Part shown: piece after piece, positions 57,462-64,000 of the stretch
How positions within the stretch are numbered: the first letter of the stretch is position 1
Layout of the letters: the number at the start of each line of letters is the position of its first letter
NCBI GenBank assembly: GCA_036725605.1
Contig: DAIMDW010000001.1
Location: 372,001-436,000 of the forward strand
Length of the DNA stretch: 64,000 bases
Reading direction: 5' to 3'
Source of the DNA: CALBTQ01 sp036725605
GTDB lineage: Bacteria; Lernaellota; Lernaellaia; Lernaellales; Lernaellaceae
Position numbers and translations under genes: made by a program
Notes under the pieces: model-generated
Database searches by the model: none
Seen by the model: only the letters and a program-made list of their open reading frames with translations
Told to the model about the DNA's origin: nothing

Positions 57462-58739
57462 TCAATCGAGGCTTTTGGCCAGTTCCTCGCGGATCGTCGG
57501 CACGATCAAATCGATAAACGCGCGATGCACCGGTTCGGTGACCGCCCGCACCAGTTCTTTTCGCGCCGCGTCTTCCATGCCGGTTGTGCGCTCCAGGGCC
57601 TGTTGGCGCAGGGCTTCGACGACCTCCTGATCGACCGTTTTGATGATCTCCACCAGCAGCAATCGCGTGGTTTCATCGACGACCTGTTCGCGCCAACGCT
57701 TGTCCAGTTCGCCCGCCGGCAACTCGCCCTGATCGTCGGCGAAACGCTGTTTGGCGTCCTGATCGTTGTAGGCGCCGCGCACACGCTCAACGATGCGCTC
57801 CCCATGCAGACTGTTGGCGATGTTGCGGCGTGTGTCGTCGATGGCCAGGGTGAAGATCTGGGTAAAAACCTTGTGCAACGCACGATCGAGCTTGCCCTTG
57901 TCGTCGTCGGACAGACCGCCCCACTTGTCGCGCGCCGCCCAGAGGATGCGGTCAAAATTTCCCCGAAAGCTGGAAATCAACAACTGTTGCAACAAACTGG
58001 GATCGTCCTTTTGATCGCGCACCTGCACGTCGGCCGGAATAGTAAAGGCAAATTCCTCGACGGGCACGTCGCGAAATTCGACCTTGGCCAGCTTGAGCGC
58101 GCCCTTGGGCTCGGCGGCCGATTTCAGTTCGATTTTATCCAGCAGGCCGGTTTCCATGTCGACGGTCGTGCGCACGTCACGTTCGTTTTCACCGTCCTGC
58201 AAAATCACTTTCGTGCCGCTTTCACTGATGCGTTTGGCTTCCTTGACCGCGTTGACCCAACTGTGCTGATGCGCCCGCGTGGCCATGGTGATGGAGATGT
58301 CCAGGCGTTCAAAATCCAGTTCCATGTTCAGCGACGGATGCAGCGCGCCTTCCACGCCGTCGCCGAAAGCGGCGATGTCGGCCCAGGTGATTTCGCTGAG
58401 GCTGCGATGCACCTCGCGCAGACCGCGCAGGGCCTCGCGACCGTCCAGGGCGATGGCCTGGGCGCGCTGGGCGTCGTAATACAAATACCGGTCGCCGTCG
58501 AAGAGCATCACCGCGCCGAGCGGATCCAGATCCATGCGCATTTTGTCGGGCTTGCGATAGCGCACGCGGATGATGATTTTCCGCTCGGACGCCGAGACGG
58601 CCTCATAGGTGGCGTCGAAACCGTCGATTTTATCGAGGCGTTCCCGCAGACGCTTGTTGACGTCGTCGCGCGAGGGTGCGGCGAAAACGAGCGCGGCAAG
58701 CAGGCAAAGCGAAACGGCGAGCAGCAGTGATTTTTTCAT
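57462..58739 (-). CDS. Exported protein with LolA-like N-terminal domain
   Basis: A 425-residue protein with a signal peptide (MKKSLLLAVSLCLLAALVFA). Residues about 22-250 resemble a LolA/LppX half-barrel: RVRYRKPDKMRMDLDPLGAVM, then LFDGDRYLYYDAQRAQAIAL and VDMETGLLDKIELKS. The C-terminal 180 residues are helical and charged, with no recognised domain. LolA-like barrels carry lipids or lipoproteins across the periplasm. The ATG overlaps the stop of the IMPase gene (ATGA). It is the last gene of the dehydratase-larE-IMPase operon. Confidence 0.65.
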   Translation of the reverse strand: MKKSLLLAVSLCLLAALVFAAPSRDDVNKRLRERLDKIDGFDATYEAVSASERKIIIRVRYRKPDKMRMDLDPLGAVMLFDGDRYLYYDAQRAQAIALDGREALRGLREVHRSLSEITWADIAAFGDGVEGALHPSLNMELDFERLDISITMATRAHQHSWVNAVKEAKRISESGTKVILQDGENERDVRTTVDMETGLLDKIELKSAAEPKGALKLAKVEFRDVPVEEFAFTIPADVQVRDQKDDPSLLQQLLISSFRGNFDRILWAARDKWGGLSDDDKGKLDRALHKVFTQIFTLAIDDTRRNIANSLHGERIVERVRGAYNDQDAKQRFADDQGELPAGELDKRWREQVVDETTRLLLVEIIKTVDQEVVEALRQQALERTTGMEDAARKELVRAVTEPVHRAFIDLIVPTIREELAKSLD

Positions 58740-59503
58740 AGTTTCCATCGGATTTTCCCGGCCAGTTGTTCCCAGATGTCGGGCGGCGCGGCCAACACCG
58801 GCCGTTTGAAGAGGCTGTTTTCCAGATAATCGCGGAAGCAAAATTCGTCGCCCTTGAGCATGCGGGTCATGCCGCCGGCTTCGGACACCAGCAACACGCC
58901 CGCGGCGATGTCCCAGATGTGCGGGCGACAAAACACGCAGCAGGCGCGCCCTTCGGCGACCATCGCGAAGTGTTGCGCCGTGCTGCCCAGCGAATGCATT
59001 TTGATCGGCAATTCCATCGCATAATAACGGTGAAAGTTGCTCGGCCCCAGCGCAAGGGAGACATCGTCGAGCGAAATGCCCATCCGTACGTGAATCGGCT
59101 CGCCGTTGAGGGTTGCCCCCTCGCCGGCCGCGGCGAGATACATTTCATCCATAAACGGATTGTAAAACGCACCGAGCACCGGTTGGCAATCGACCGCCAG
59201 CGCCACGTTCACCCCGAAGTACGCCAGCCCGAGGCGGTAGGCGTCGGTGCCGTCGATGGGATCGACCACCCACAGATGCTTTTGCCCCTGCAGGTTGGTG
59301 GACGTGTTTTCCTCGCCGAGAAAGCCGGCCTCCGGCACCAGCGCACTGAGTTTCTCGTGCAGGAACTTTTCCACCACTACGTCGGCCTGGGTGACCACCG
59401 TGCCGTCGGGCTTGCGGGTTACCTCGAGTTTATCGCGCAACGACAACGCCATCAGGCCCGCGGCGCGGACGATCTCCTCCAAGGCGGCCAGGCGTTCGTT
59501 CAT
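58736..59503 (-). CDS. Inositol-monophosphatase-family phosphatase
   Basis: A 255-residue FIG-superfamily enzyme. The metal site is made by FLGEEN, VVDPIDGTDAY (the DPxDGT motif) and IWDIAAGVLLVSEAGG (WDxxxG...GG). SuhB or CysQ-like (3'-phosphoadenosine phosphatase) activity cannot be separated by eye. ATG 59503 overlaps the larE stop by 4 bp (ATGA) with GGAG 5 nt upstream; a GTG two codons earlier is less likely. Confidence 0.88.
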   Translation of the reverse strand: MNERLAALEEIVRAAGLMALSLRDKLEVTRKPDGTVVTQADVVVEKFLHEKLSALVPEAGFLGEENTSTNLQGQKHLWVVDPIDGTDAYRLGLAYFGVNVALAVDCQPVLGAFYNPFMDEMYLAAAGEGATLNGEPIHVRMGISLDDVSLALGPSNFHRYYAMELPIKMHSLGSTAQHFAMVAEGRACCVFCRPHIWDIAAGVLLVSEAGGMTRMLKGDEFCFRDYLENSLFKRPVLAAPPDIWEQLAGKIRWKL

Positions 59504-60333
59504 TTCCACTCCGTTTTGGCGGCGGACGGCAAATCTTCGTTCAGGGCGCCGGAGCGATAACCGGCCGGATCGATCTCCACATGGCGATAGCCGGCCTGCT
59601 CGGCCGCGTCGTGCAACTCGGCCAGCATCGCCGGTTGCAGCAGGATGACGATCTCGTCGAAGCCCACCTCGATGCGCACCAGTTCGCCGAAATGCCGTGC
59701 ACGGTAGACGCGAAAACCCATGGCGCGCAGTTTTTCCTCGACCAGCGCCACGCGCCGCACGTCAGCGGGCTCGATGCGCCGCCCGTAAGGAAAGCGGCTG
59801 GCGTAACAGGCGCAGGACATGGCCTGCCAATCGGGCAAACCGCGTTCGTGCGACAATTCGCGGATCATCTCTTTGCTCAGCCCGGCCTTGCGCAACGGAC
59901 TGAAAATTTTCAATTCGTGCAAGGCCTTCATGCCGGGGCGGAAATCCTCGACGTCGTCGGCGTTGGTGCCGTCCATCAGGTGCGGCAGCCCCAGACGCCG
60001 GGCTTCATCGCGCAGCCGACCGAAAAGCAAGCGTTTGCACAAATAGCAGCGTTCCGGCGGATTGGCGGCGACGCGCTCATCCTCGAGTTGATCGACGTCG
60101 ATCAGGTAATGCACGATGCCGCGCTCGCGGCAAAAGTCGATCGCTTTATCGGCCTCGAAGGCGGGAAACAACAAGCCGGTGACGGTTATCGCCACCGGCT
60201 TGGTTTTTTGTACGGCAAAGGCGACGTCGAGCAGAAAGGTACTGTCCACGCCGCCGGAAAAGGCGATCAGCGCCCCTTCGCGCTCGGATAACAGAGCCCG
60301 TAAACGTTCATAAGCGGCATGCGCCTCATCCAT
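59500..60333 (-). CDS. larE: ATP-dependent pyridinium-3,5-biscarboxylate mononucleotide sulfurtransferase LarE
   Basis: A 277-residue PP-loop enzyme that inserts sulfur into the nickel-pincer nucleotide cofactor of lactate racemase. The PP-loop is FSGGVDST (25-32). RCYLCK (Cys96, Cys99) and SCACYASRFPYG (Cys174, Cys176) give the three conserved cysteines of the iron-sulfur LarE type, unlike the single sacrificial Cys of the Lactobacillus enzyme. LMDGTNADDVEDFRPG is another hallmark. ATG 60333 overlaps the dehydratase stop by 8 bp. No larB, larC or larA is in the window. Confidence 0.92.
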   Translation of the reverse strand: MDEAHAAYERLRALLSEREGALIAFSGGVDSTFLLDVAFAVQKTKPVAITVTGLLFPAFEADKAIDFCRERGIVHYLIDVDQLEDERVAANPPERCYLCKRLLFGRLRDEARRLGLPHLMDGTNADDVEDFRPGMKALHELKIFSPLRKAGLSKEMIRELSHERGLPDWQAMSCACYASRFPYGRRIEPADVRRVALVEEKLRAMGFRVYRARHFGELVRIEVGFDEIVILLQPAMLAELHDAAEQAGYRHVEIDPAGYRSGALNEDLPSAAKTEWK

Positions 60334-61531
60334 CCAACGCTTCCAGGTAGGCCTCCAAACGCGAGTTGAATTGTCCTTCGCTGTACATGCGTTCGTCGGC
60401 GATGTCGCCCTCGATGACCACACCTTGTTTGCCGGTGCGGCGGGTCAGTTCGGCGGCCAGATCGTACTGACCGAGCGAATAGGCTTTGCACGAGCGCGCC
60501 GAATGCATGATGAACCCGTCGCAGCCGAAGTCGTTCATCAGGCCTTCGAGAATATCCACCCGCTTTTCGAAGCCGCGGTTGATGTACGGAGCCAGATAAT
60601 TTTCCGCCATCGCCTCGAAGGGATCGCCCTCGGTCATGTCGCGTTCCATGCCCCAACTGGCGGTGTAGGTCGAGGTGACCACCGCCGCACCGTATTCGGC
60701 CAGTTTCTGATACAGATGCTTGGTCGCGTACCACATGGGGATGTTGTCGAACAGCAGCCGGTGGCGTTCGCCGTCGACGGCCGCAACGCCCTCGGCCACG
60801 CGCTGTTCCAATTCGACCTGCAACTCTTTGTAGTAATCCACGGTCTGCTGCTCGCCGCGCAAGGTGACGATCGGCGCCATGTGGAAGAAGCTGTCGATGC
60901 TGCTCATCGGCGTCGGTTTGGTCTTGAGCGTGTCGAGGCATTTCTCCCAGGTGAGGATCGCCTCGCGCGAACGCAGAAGCACCTGGAAGAGTTTTTCCTC
61001 GTCGAGTTTCGTCCCGGTGATCGACTCGAGCGTGGGCACCATTTCGCGCAACTGCTGCGCGACGTACTGCACGGCGGTCGGCTCGATGGCGCCTTCCATG
61101 AAAGGATGATCGACCATAACCATCGGCGCGTTGTAACGGCGCGCCTGAATCTCGTACCACTTGGTGACCGTCTTGCAGATGTTGTTCGAGCACACCAGCA
61201 AATCGGGCTTGGGCAGACCGGCGATCGGGCTGATGCCGCTTTCGGCCTGGCCGACGTCGGCGCGGAAATAGGCGCACAGGTCGGGAGAAAAACCGAGTCC
61301 TTCGGCGATGCCGCACAACTGACCACCCATTTTGGAAGCGCCGACCATCGCGCCGTGGTTTTCCGGATAAATGGGGATGATATCGAAGGCCAACAGCAAT
61401 TCGACCGGCCCGCCGGAGGTGATCCAGCCGATTTTCCGGTTGTTGGCGTCGGCGTTTTTCGCGCCGAGGTAATAGATCATCATCATGTTCTTGAGCGTTT
61501 TGATCGCTTGGATTTTCTTCGGGTCCGCCAT
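60326..61531 (-). CDS. 2-hydroxyacyl-CoA dehydratase / benzoyl-CoA reductase-family subunit (larger)
   Basis: A 401-residue HgdB/FldB/BcrB-type subunit that holds a [4Fe-4S] cluster and the CoA substrate. Cysteines lie in GGQLCGIAEGLGF (Cys73), SPDLCAYFR (Cys86), LLVCSNNICKTV (Cys114, Cys119) and SARSCKAYS. The C-terminal GVVIEGDIADERMYSEGQ and RLEAYLEAL are family-typical. ATG 61531 follows the partner gene by 2 nt, with GAGGGGG as ribosome site. It works with the adjacent subunit and needs an activator like the one at 1327-2139. Confidence 0.93.
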   Translation of the reverse strand: MADPKKIQAIKTLKNMMMIYYLGAKNADANNRKIGWITSGGPVELLLAFDIIPIYPENHGAMVGASKMGGQLCGIAEGLGFSPDLCAYFRADVGQAESGISPIAGLPKPDLLVCSNNICKTVTKWYEIQARRYNAPMVMVDHPFMEGAIEPTAVQYVAQQLREMVPTLESITGTKLDEEKLFQVLLRSREAILTWEKCLDTLKTKPTPMSSIDSFFHMAPIVTLRGEQQTVDYYKELQVELEQRVAEGVAAVDGERHRLLFDNIPMWYATKHLYQKLAEYGAAVVTSTYTASWGMERDMTEGDPFEAMAENYLAPYINRGFEKRVDILEGLMNDFGCDGFIMHSARSCKAYSLGQYDLAAELTRRTGKQGVVIEGDIADERMYSEGQFNSRLEAYLEALDG

Positions 61532-61533
61532 GG

Positions 61534-62634
61534 TCACACCCCCTCGCCGATCTGTTCGAGGAACGCTTCCAGGCGCGTGGCCGCCGCTCCCTCGACCTTG
61601 TCCACCAGATCGCGCTCCAACAGCAGGTTGGCAATCTTCGCTTCGTCCAGCAGGCACTTGATGTCCGGGTAATCGAACGCTTCGGGATCGCAGAACTTGA
61701 GCCGGGTGAAGATCACGCCGTCGGCTTTGAGCGCTTGCGCACGCTCGAGGACGTACTGCGCGCGGCGGCGGTCGGCGTGGTGCAACGAACTGCACGGCGG
61801 CGCGGCAAGCAACCGGTTGACGATCGCTTCGAGCGGATCGCCATTGGTCACGCAATCCACGGCCATCGTGCGCCAACCAAGACCGAGGTCGTCGCCGACG
61901 ATGTGGCCGCCGGCGTCTTCAACGGCCTGCAGAGCGTCGAACGGCGCGGCGGTCATGCCCACCAGCATCACCTTGGGACCGGTGAAATTTTCCACCTGAA
62001 TCGACGCGGTCACTTCGTTGAGCAGCGCGGTCGTCGCCGGACCGATATCGGCCAACGCACCCTGTATGGCCCGGTAAATATCGGCCGCCGGCAACGACGT
62101 TTTGCCCGCCGCCAGTTTCTCCAGCAAGGCACGCACGGCGGCGCGGAAGGCGTCGGCCACGGCGATCGCTTGCTGCAGATCGTCTTTGCTGATCGACTTG
62201 CCGGTGAAGGCCTCGATCCCTTCGATCACCCGGGCAATTTCGCCGCGTAGATACGGCCGGGCCGCCGGGCTGTCGGGATTTTGCGTCATGCGGAAATAGG
62301 CGCTGAATTTTTCGGGGAACAGATAGCGGTAAATGCCGGCGCTGTTCTGGATCGAATCGCAGGTGGCGCTGGCGAAGACCATGCCGTCGGCGTCGATCCT
62401 TTTCGCCAGCAGCATTTCGAAAGTCGATTTGACGAAGCTGCAAATATAGGGCGGAAAATGCGCGTCGGCCAGCGTCGAAGCGACGGGGAAGCCCCACCAT
62501 TCACTGGCGCGTACGCCCCCGGCCAACAGGATCTCGTAGGGGAACCACATCGGAAATACGGCGATCAACGGGCGCTCGTCCTTGTTGAGCGTCGGTTGCT
62601 GCGCCAGAGCGTGAAGTTGATCGAGTGCGGTCAT
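61534..62634 (-). CDS. 2-hydroxyacyl-CoA dehydratase / benzoyl-CoA reductase-family subunit (smaller)
   Basis: A 366-residue partner subunit. IAVFPMWFPYEILLAGGV is the typical N-terminal strand. Cys65 (PPYICSFVKS), Cys92 (ASATCDSIQN) and the cysteine in FTRLKFCDPEAFDYP would bind its cluster. It is the first gene of the operon, with GGGAGG before the ATG and a promoter 33-61 nt upstream. With no second ATPase subunit in the operon, I favour dehydration of an (R)-2-hydroxyacyl-CoA over benzoyl-CoA reduction, but the substrate is not certain. Confidence 0.92.
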   Translation of the reverse strand: MTALDQLHALAQQPTLNKDERPLIAVFPMWFPYEILLAGGVRASEWWGFPVASTLADAHFPPYICSFVKSTFEMLLAKRIDADGMVFASATCDSIQNSAGIYRYLFPEKFSAYFRMTQNPDSPAARPYLRGEIARVIEGIEAFTGKSISKDDLQQAIAVADAFRAAVRALLEKLAAGKTSLPAADIYRAIQGALADIGPATTALLNEVTASIQVENFTGPKVMLVGMTAAPFDALQAVEDAGGHIVGDDLGLGWRTMAVDCVTNGDPLEAIVNRLLAAPPCSSLHHADRRRAQYVLERAQALKADGVIFTRLKFCDPEAFDYPDIKCLLDEAKIANLLLERDLVDKVEGAAATRLEAFLEQIGEGV

Positions 62635-62667
62635 GCAATCCTCCCGTTCGAATAACGTGGAATGAGC

Positions 62668-62696
62668 ATTGTAGAAGCAGCCCGTGCGCCCCGCAA
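62668..62696 (-). promoter_or_regulatory. Promoter of the dehydratase-larE operon
   Basis: The minus strand reads TTGCGG, 17 nt, TACAAT, placing the transcript start about 25 nt before the smaller-subunit ATG. It fills the gap after the metallophosphoesterase gene. Confidence 0.65.
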
Positions 62697-62704
62697 GCTG
62701 GCGC

Positions 62705-63538
62705 TTACCGAACTTTTTTAACGTCCACGCGCCACTCCTTTTTCGCCGGATCGACCGTCACCAACAGGAAATGGTAATAGCCCGTGGGCAGCAAATGCCC
62801 GCCGCCTCCGCCCGTCGTGAAAAAGGAAATGTCGCGAATGACTTTGCGTTGAAACAGATGTTCGTGGCCGCTGAAAACGGCGGCGGTGTTCTGCTCGTCG
62901 AGTTCGCGCGCCAACTCGGGCTTGTCCTGTCCATATTTGCCGGTCGGATCGAGCTTCATGATTTCGGAGCGAAACACCGGCCGATGCAAAAAGGCAAACA
63001 GCAAAGGCTGCGGATCGTCGGTCAGCTTGCGCCACGGTCGCGCGCGCAACCATTGCCATTGCGCCGCACCCAAATCCCAGCGGCGATAATCCTGGCCGTC
63101 CGCTTCGGAATCCAGCAGCAGGAAGACGGTATCGTGCTCGACAAACACCCGGTGGCGCGAGCCGAAACGTTCGTCGAAGCCTATCGCCAGCGCCGGATGC
63201 TCAACATCATGATTGCCCGGCACGGCGTAAACGCGCTTGTGCGCCGCCCGCAACGGCGCAATGAGCTTGTCGAAACGCCGCCAGGCGGCTCGCGCTTTTT
63301 CCGGCGTAGGCTGCGGCACGGTCACCAGATCGCCGACCAGGACGACAAACTCGGCTTCGCTTGCGGCGATCGCGGCAATGATGCGCTGTGAAACCGGCCG
63401 ATAATTTTCATCGTCGCGCGGCGGTTGAAAATCACCGGCCACGGCGAATTGAAAGGTGTCGGCGGCATGGCGGGCGGAACCGGCCCCGAGCAGCAACAAC
63501 ACGCTCAAAGCCAGCAACAGCGCCGCGATGCGTTTCAT
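62705..63538 (-). CDS. Exported calcineurin-like metallophosphoesterase
   Basis: A 277-residue protein with a signal peptide (MKRIAALLLALSVLLLLGAG). The metal-binding motifs of the superfamily occur in order: AGDFQ, VGDLV, GNHD, LHRP and GHEH. The short C-terminal region carries a Gly-rich GGGGGHLLPTGYYHF loop. Substrate is unknown. Its ATG overlaps the stop of the glycosyltransferase gene by 4 bp (ATGA), so the two are coupled. Confidence 0.88.
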   Translation of the reverse strand: MKRIAALLLALSVLLLLGAGSARHAADTFQFAVAGDFQPPRDDENYRPVSQRIIAAIAASEAEFVVLVGDLVTVPQPTPEKARAAWRRFDKLIAPLRAAHKRVYAVPGNHDVEHPALAIGFDERFGSRHRVFVEHDTVFLLLDSEADGQDYRRWDLGAAQWQWLRARPWRKLTDDPQPLLFAFLHRPVFRSEIMKLDPTGKYGQDKPELARELDEQNTAAVFSGHEHLFQRKVIRDISFFTTGGGGGHLLPTGYYHFLLVTVDPAKKEWRVDVKKVR

Positions 63539-64000
63539 GAGTCGCTCATTTTTTGCCGGGTGAGGCGCTTGACGCGCCAGACTTTTAAAAAGCCGTCGAG
63601 CAACCGGCCGAGGGTCAGTTCGCTCGTCCCACGCCGGCGCTCGATGAAAGTGATGGGCGCCTCGACGATGCGCAGGCGGTGGAATCTCGCGCGGGCCATG
63701 ATCTCATGCACGATGCTCGGGCCGGCGCTGATCAGCGTGGCGGGCGCGAGTTTTTCCAGCGCGGCGCGCGTGTAAAAGCGAAAGCCGGTGTTGATGTCGC
63801 GCACACTCATGCCCAGCACGGTGCGCGCGTACCAGCACGAGAACCGCGTGAGCGCCAGACGGTACCAGGGCCGGCCGAGGTCTTCGCCGCCGGGCACGTG
63901 CCGGCTGCCCAGCGCGATGTCCGCGCCGTTGGCCAGGGCGGCCAGCAGCGCGGGAACGAACTTGGGTTGATGAGAAAAATCGGCGTCCATTTCACCGATA
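63535..64000 (-). CDS. Family 2 glycosyltransferase, dolichyl-phosphate-mannose-synthase-like (5' end missing)
   Basis: The C-terminal 155 residues or so of a GT2 enzyme; the N-terminus lies beyond the window. The frame continues upstream of GEMDADFSHQPKFVP, where MDADFSH is the metal-binding DxD-like motif of polyprenyl-phosphate mannose synthases. GSRHVPGGEDLGRPWYR and RDINTGFRFYTRAALEKL are typical of that group. No C-terminal transmembrane segment is seen. It could make a lipid-linked sugar for GT-C enzymes such as the Agl23-like protein at 25200. Confidence 0.88.
   Translation of the reverse strand, partial: IGEMDADFSHQPKFVPALLAALANGADIALGSRHVPGGEDLGRPWYRLALTRFSCWYARTVLGMSVRDINTGFRFYTRAALEKLAPATLISAGPSIVHEIMARARFHRLRIVEAPITFIERRRGTSELTLGRLLDGFLKVWRVKRLTRQKMSDS

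Overview
The window looks like a chromosomal segment from a high-GC, Gram-negative, rod-shaped bacterium, probably an uncultured deltaproteobacteria- or myxobacteria-like lineage. The evidence is the complete mreB-mreC-mreD-mrdA-rodA rod-shape cluster, several lipobox lipoproteins, a CarD/CdnL regulator, and a 2-hydroxyacyl-CoA dehydratase set that suggests at least facultative anaerobiosis. The taxonomy is inference only. Gene density is high and no tRNA, rRNA, CRISPR array, insertion sequence or phage gene was seen. About fifty protein genes lie in short operons with many 1-10 bp overlaps. Sigma-70-like promoters with 17-nt spacers can be read in most divergent or upstream gaps.

Layout. 1-2139 (minus): dehydratase activator ATPase, folC and the first codons of an exported protein. 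2140-2603: a noncoding gap with a 160-bp structured tandem repeat that includes the rpsI terminator. 2604-3436: rplM-rpsI. 3636-8298 (minus): purL-purQ plus a peptidoglycan-binding-domain protein. 8848-13422 (plus): carD, a lipocalin-like exported protein and a GH38 mannosidase. 13419-19980 (minus): a five-gene envelope/redox operon with a Tat-exported DUF362 protein, a NapH-NapG-like fused polyferredoxin, a multispanning membrane protein and two AttH/CrtC-like lipoproteins. 20041-26699: PHP and eIF2B-like proteins, cinA, an M16 peptidase and an Agl23-like membrane protein. 26907-32377 (plus): the rod-shape operon.

32385-40077 holds an AmrS-type radical SAM protein, a 1107-residue pseudokinase/SUMF1 fusion, a TraB-like protein, a divergent metK with substituted active-site residues, and a methionine gamma-lyase-like enzyme. 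40081-47787 holds a fourth AttH/CrtC-like protein, cobO, a DMT transporter, serA-purA and a PAS/GAF histidine kinase. 47873-57461 holds an alpha/beta-hydrolase without its serine nucleophile, an unrecognised gene, a thiolase, methylmalonyl-CoA epimerase, MBL and LUD proteins, a D-x-D-x-DG repeat protein, a YihY-like protein and a UshA-like nucleotidase. 57462-64000 (minus) holds a LolA-like protein, an IMPase, larE, the two dehydratase subunits, a metallophosphoesterase and a truncated GT2.

Connections. Thiolase, methylmalonyl-CoA epimerase and cobO fit a B12-dependent propionyl/methylmalonyl-CoA pathway. The dehydratase subunits and their activator are about 58 kb apart. LarE sits in the dehydratase operon, which hints at a nickel-pincer 2-hydroxyacid racemase feeding it. 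The observations most worth a second look are the divergent MetK, the pseudokinase-SUMF1 fusion, the DUF362/polyferredoxin/lipocalin operon, the dehydratase-LarE operon and the structured repeat after rpsI.
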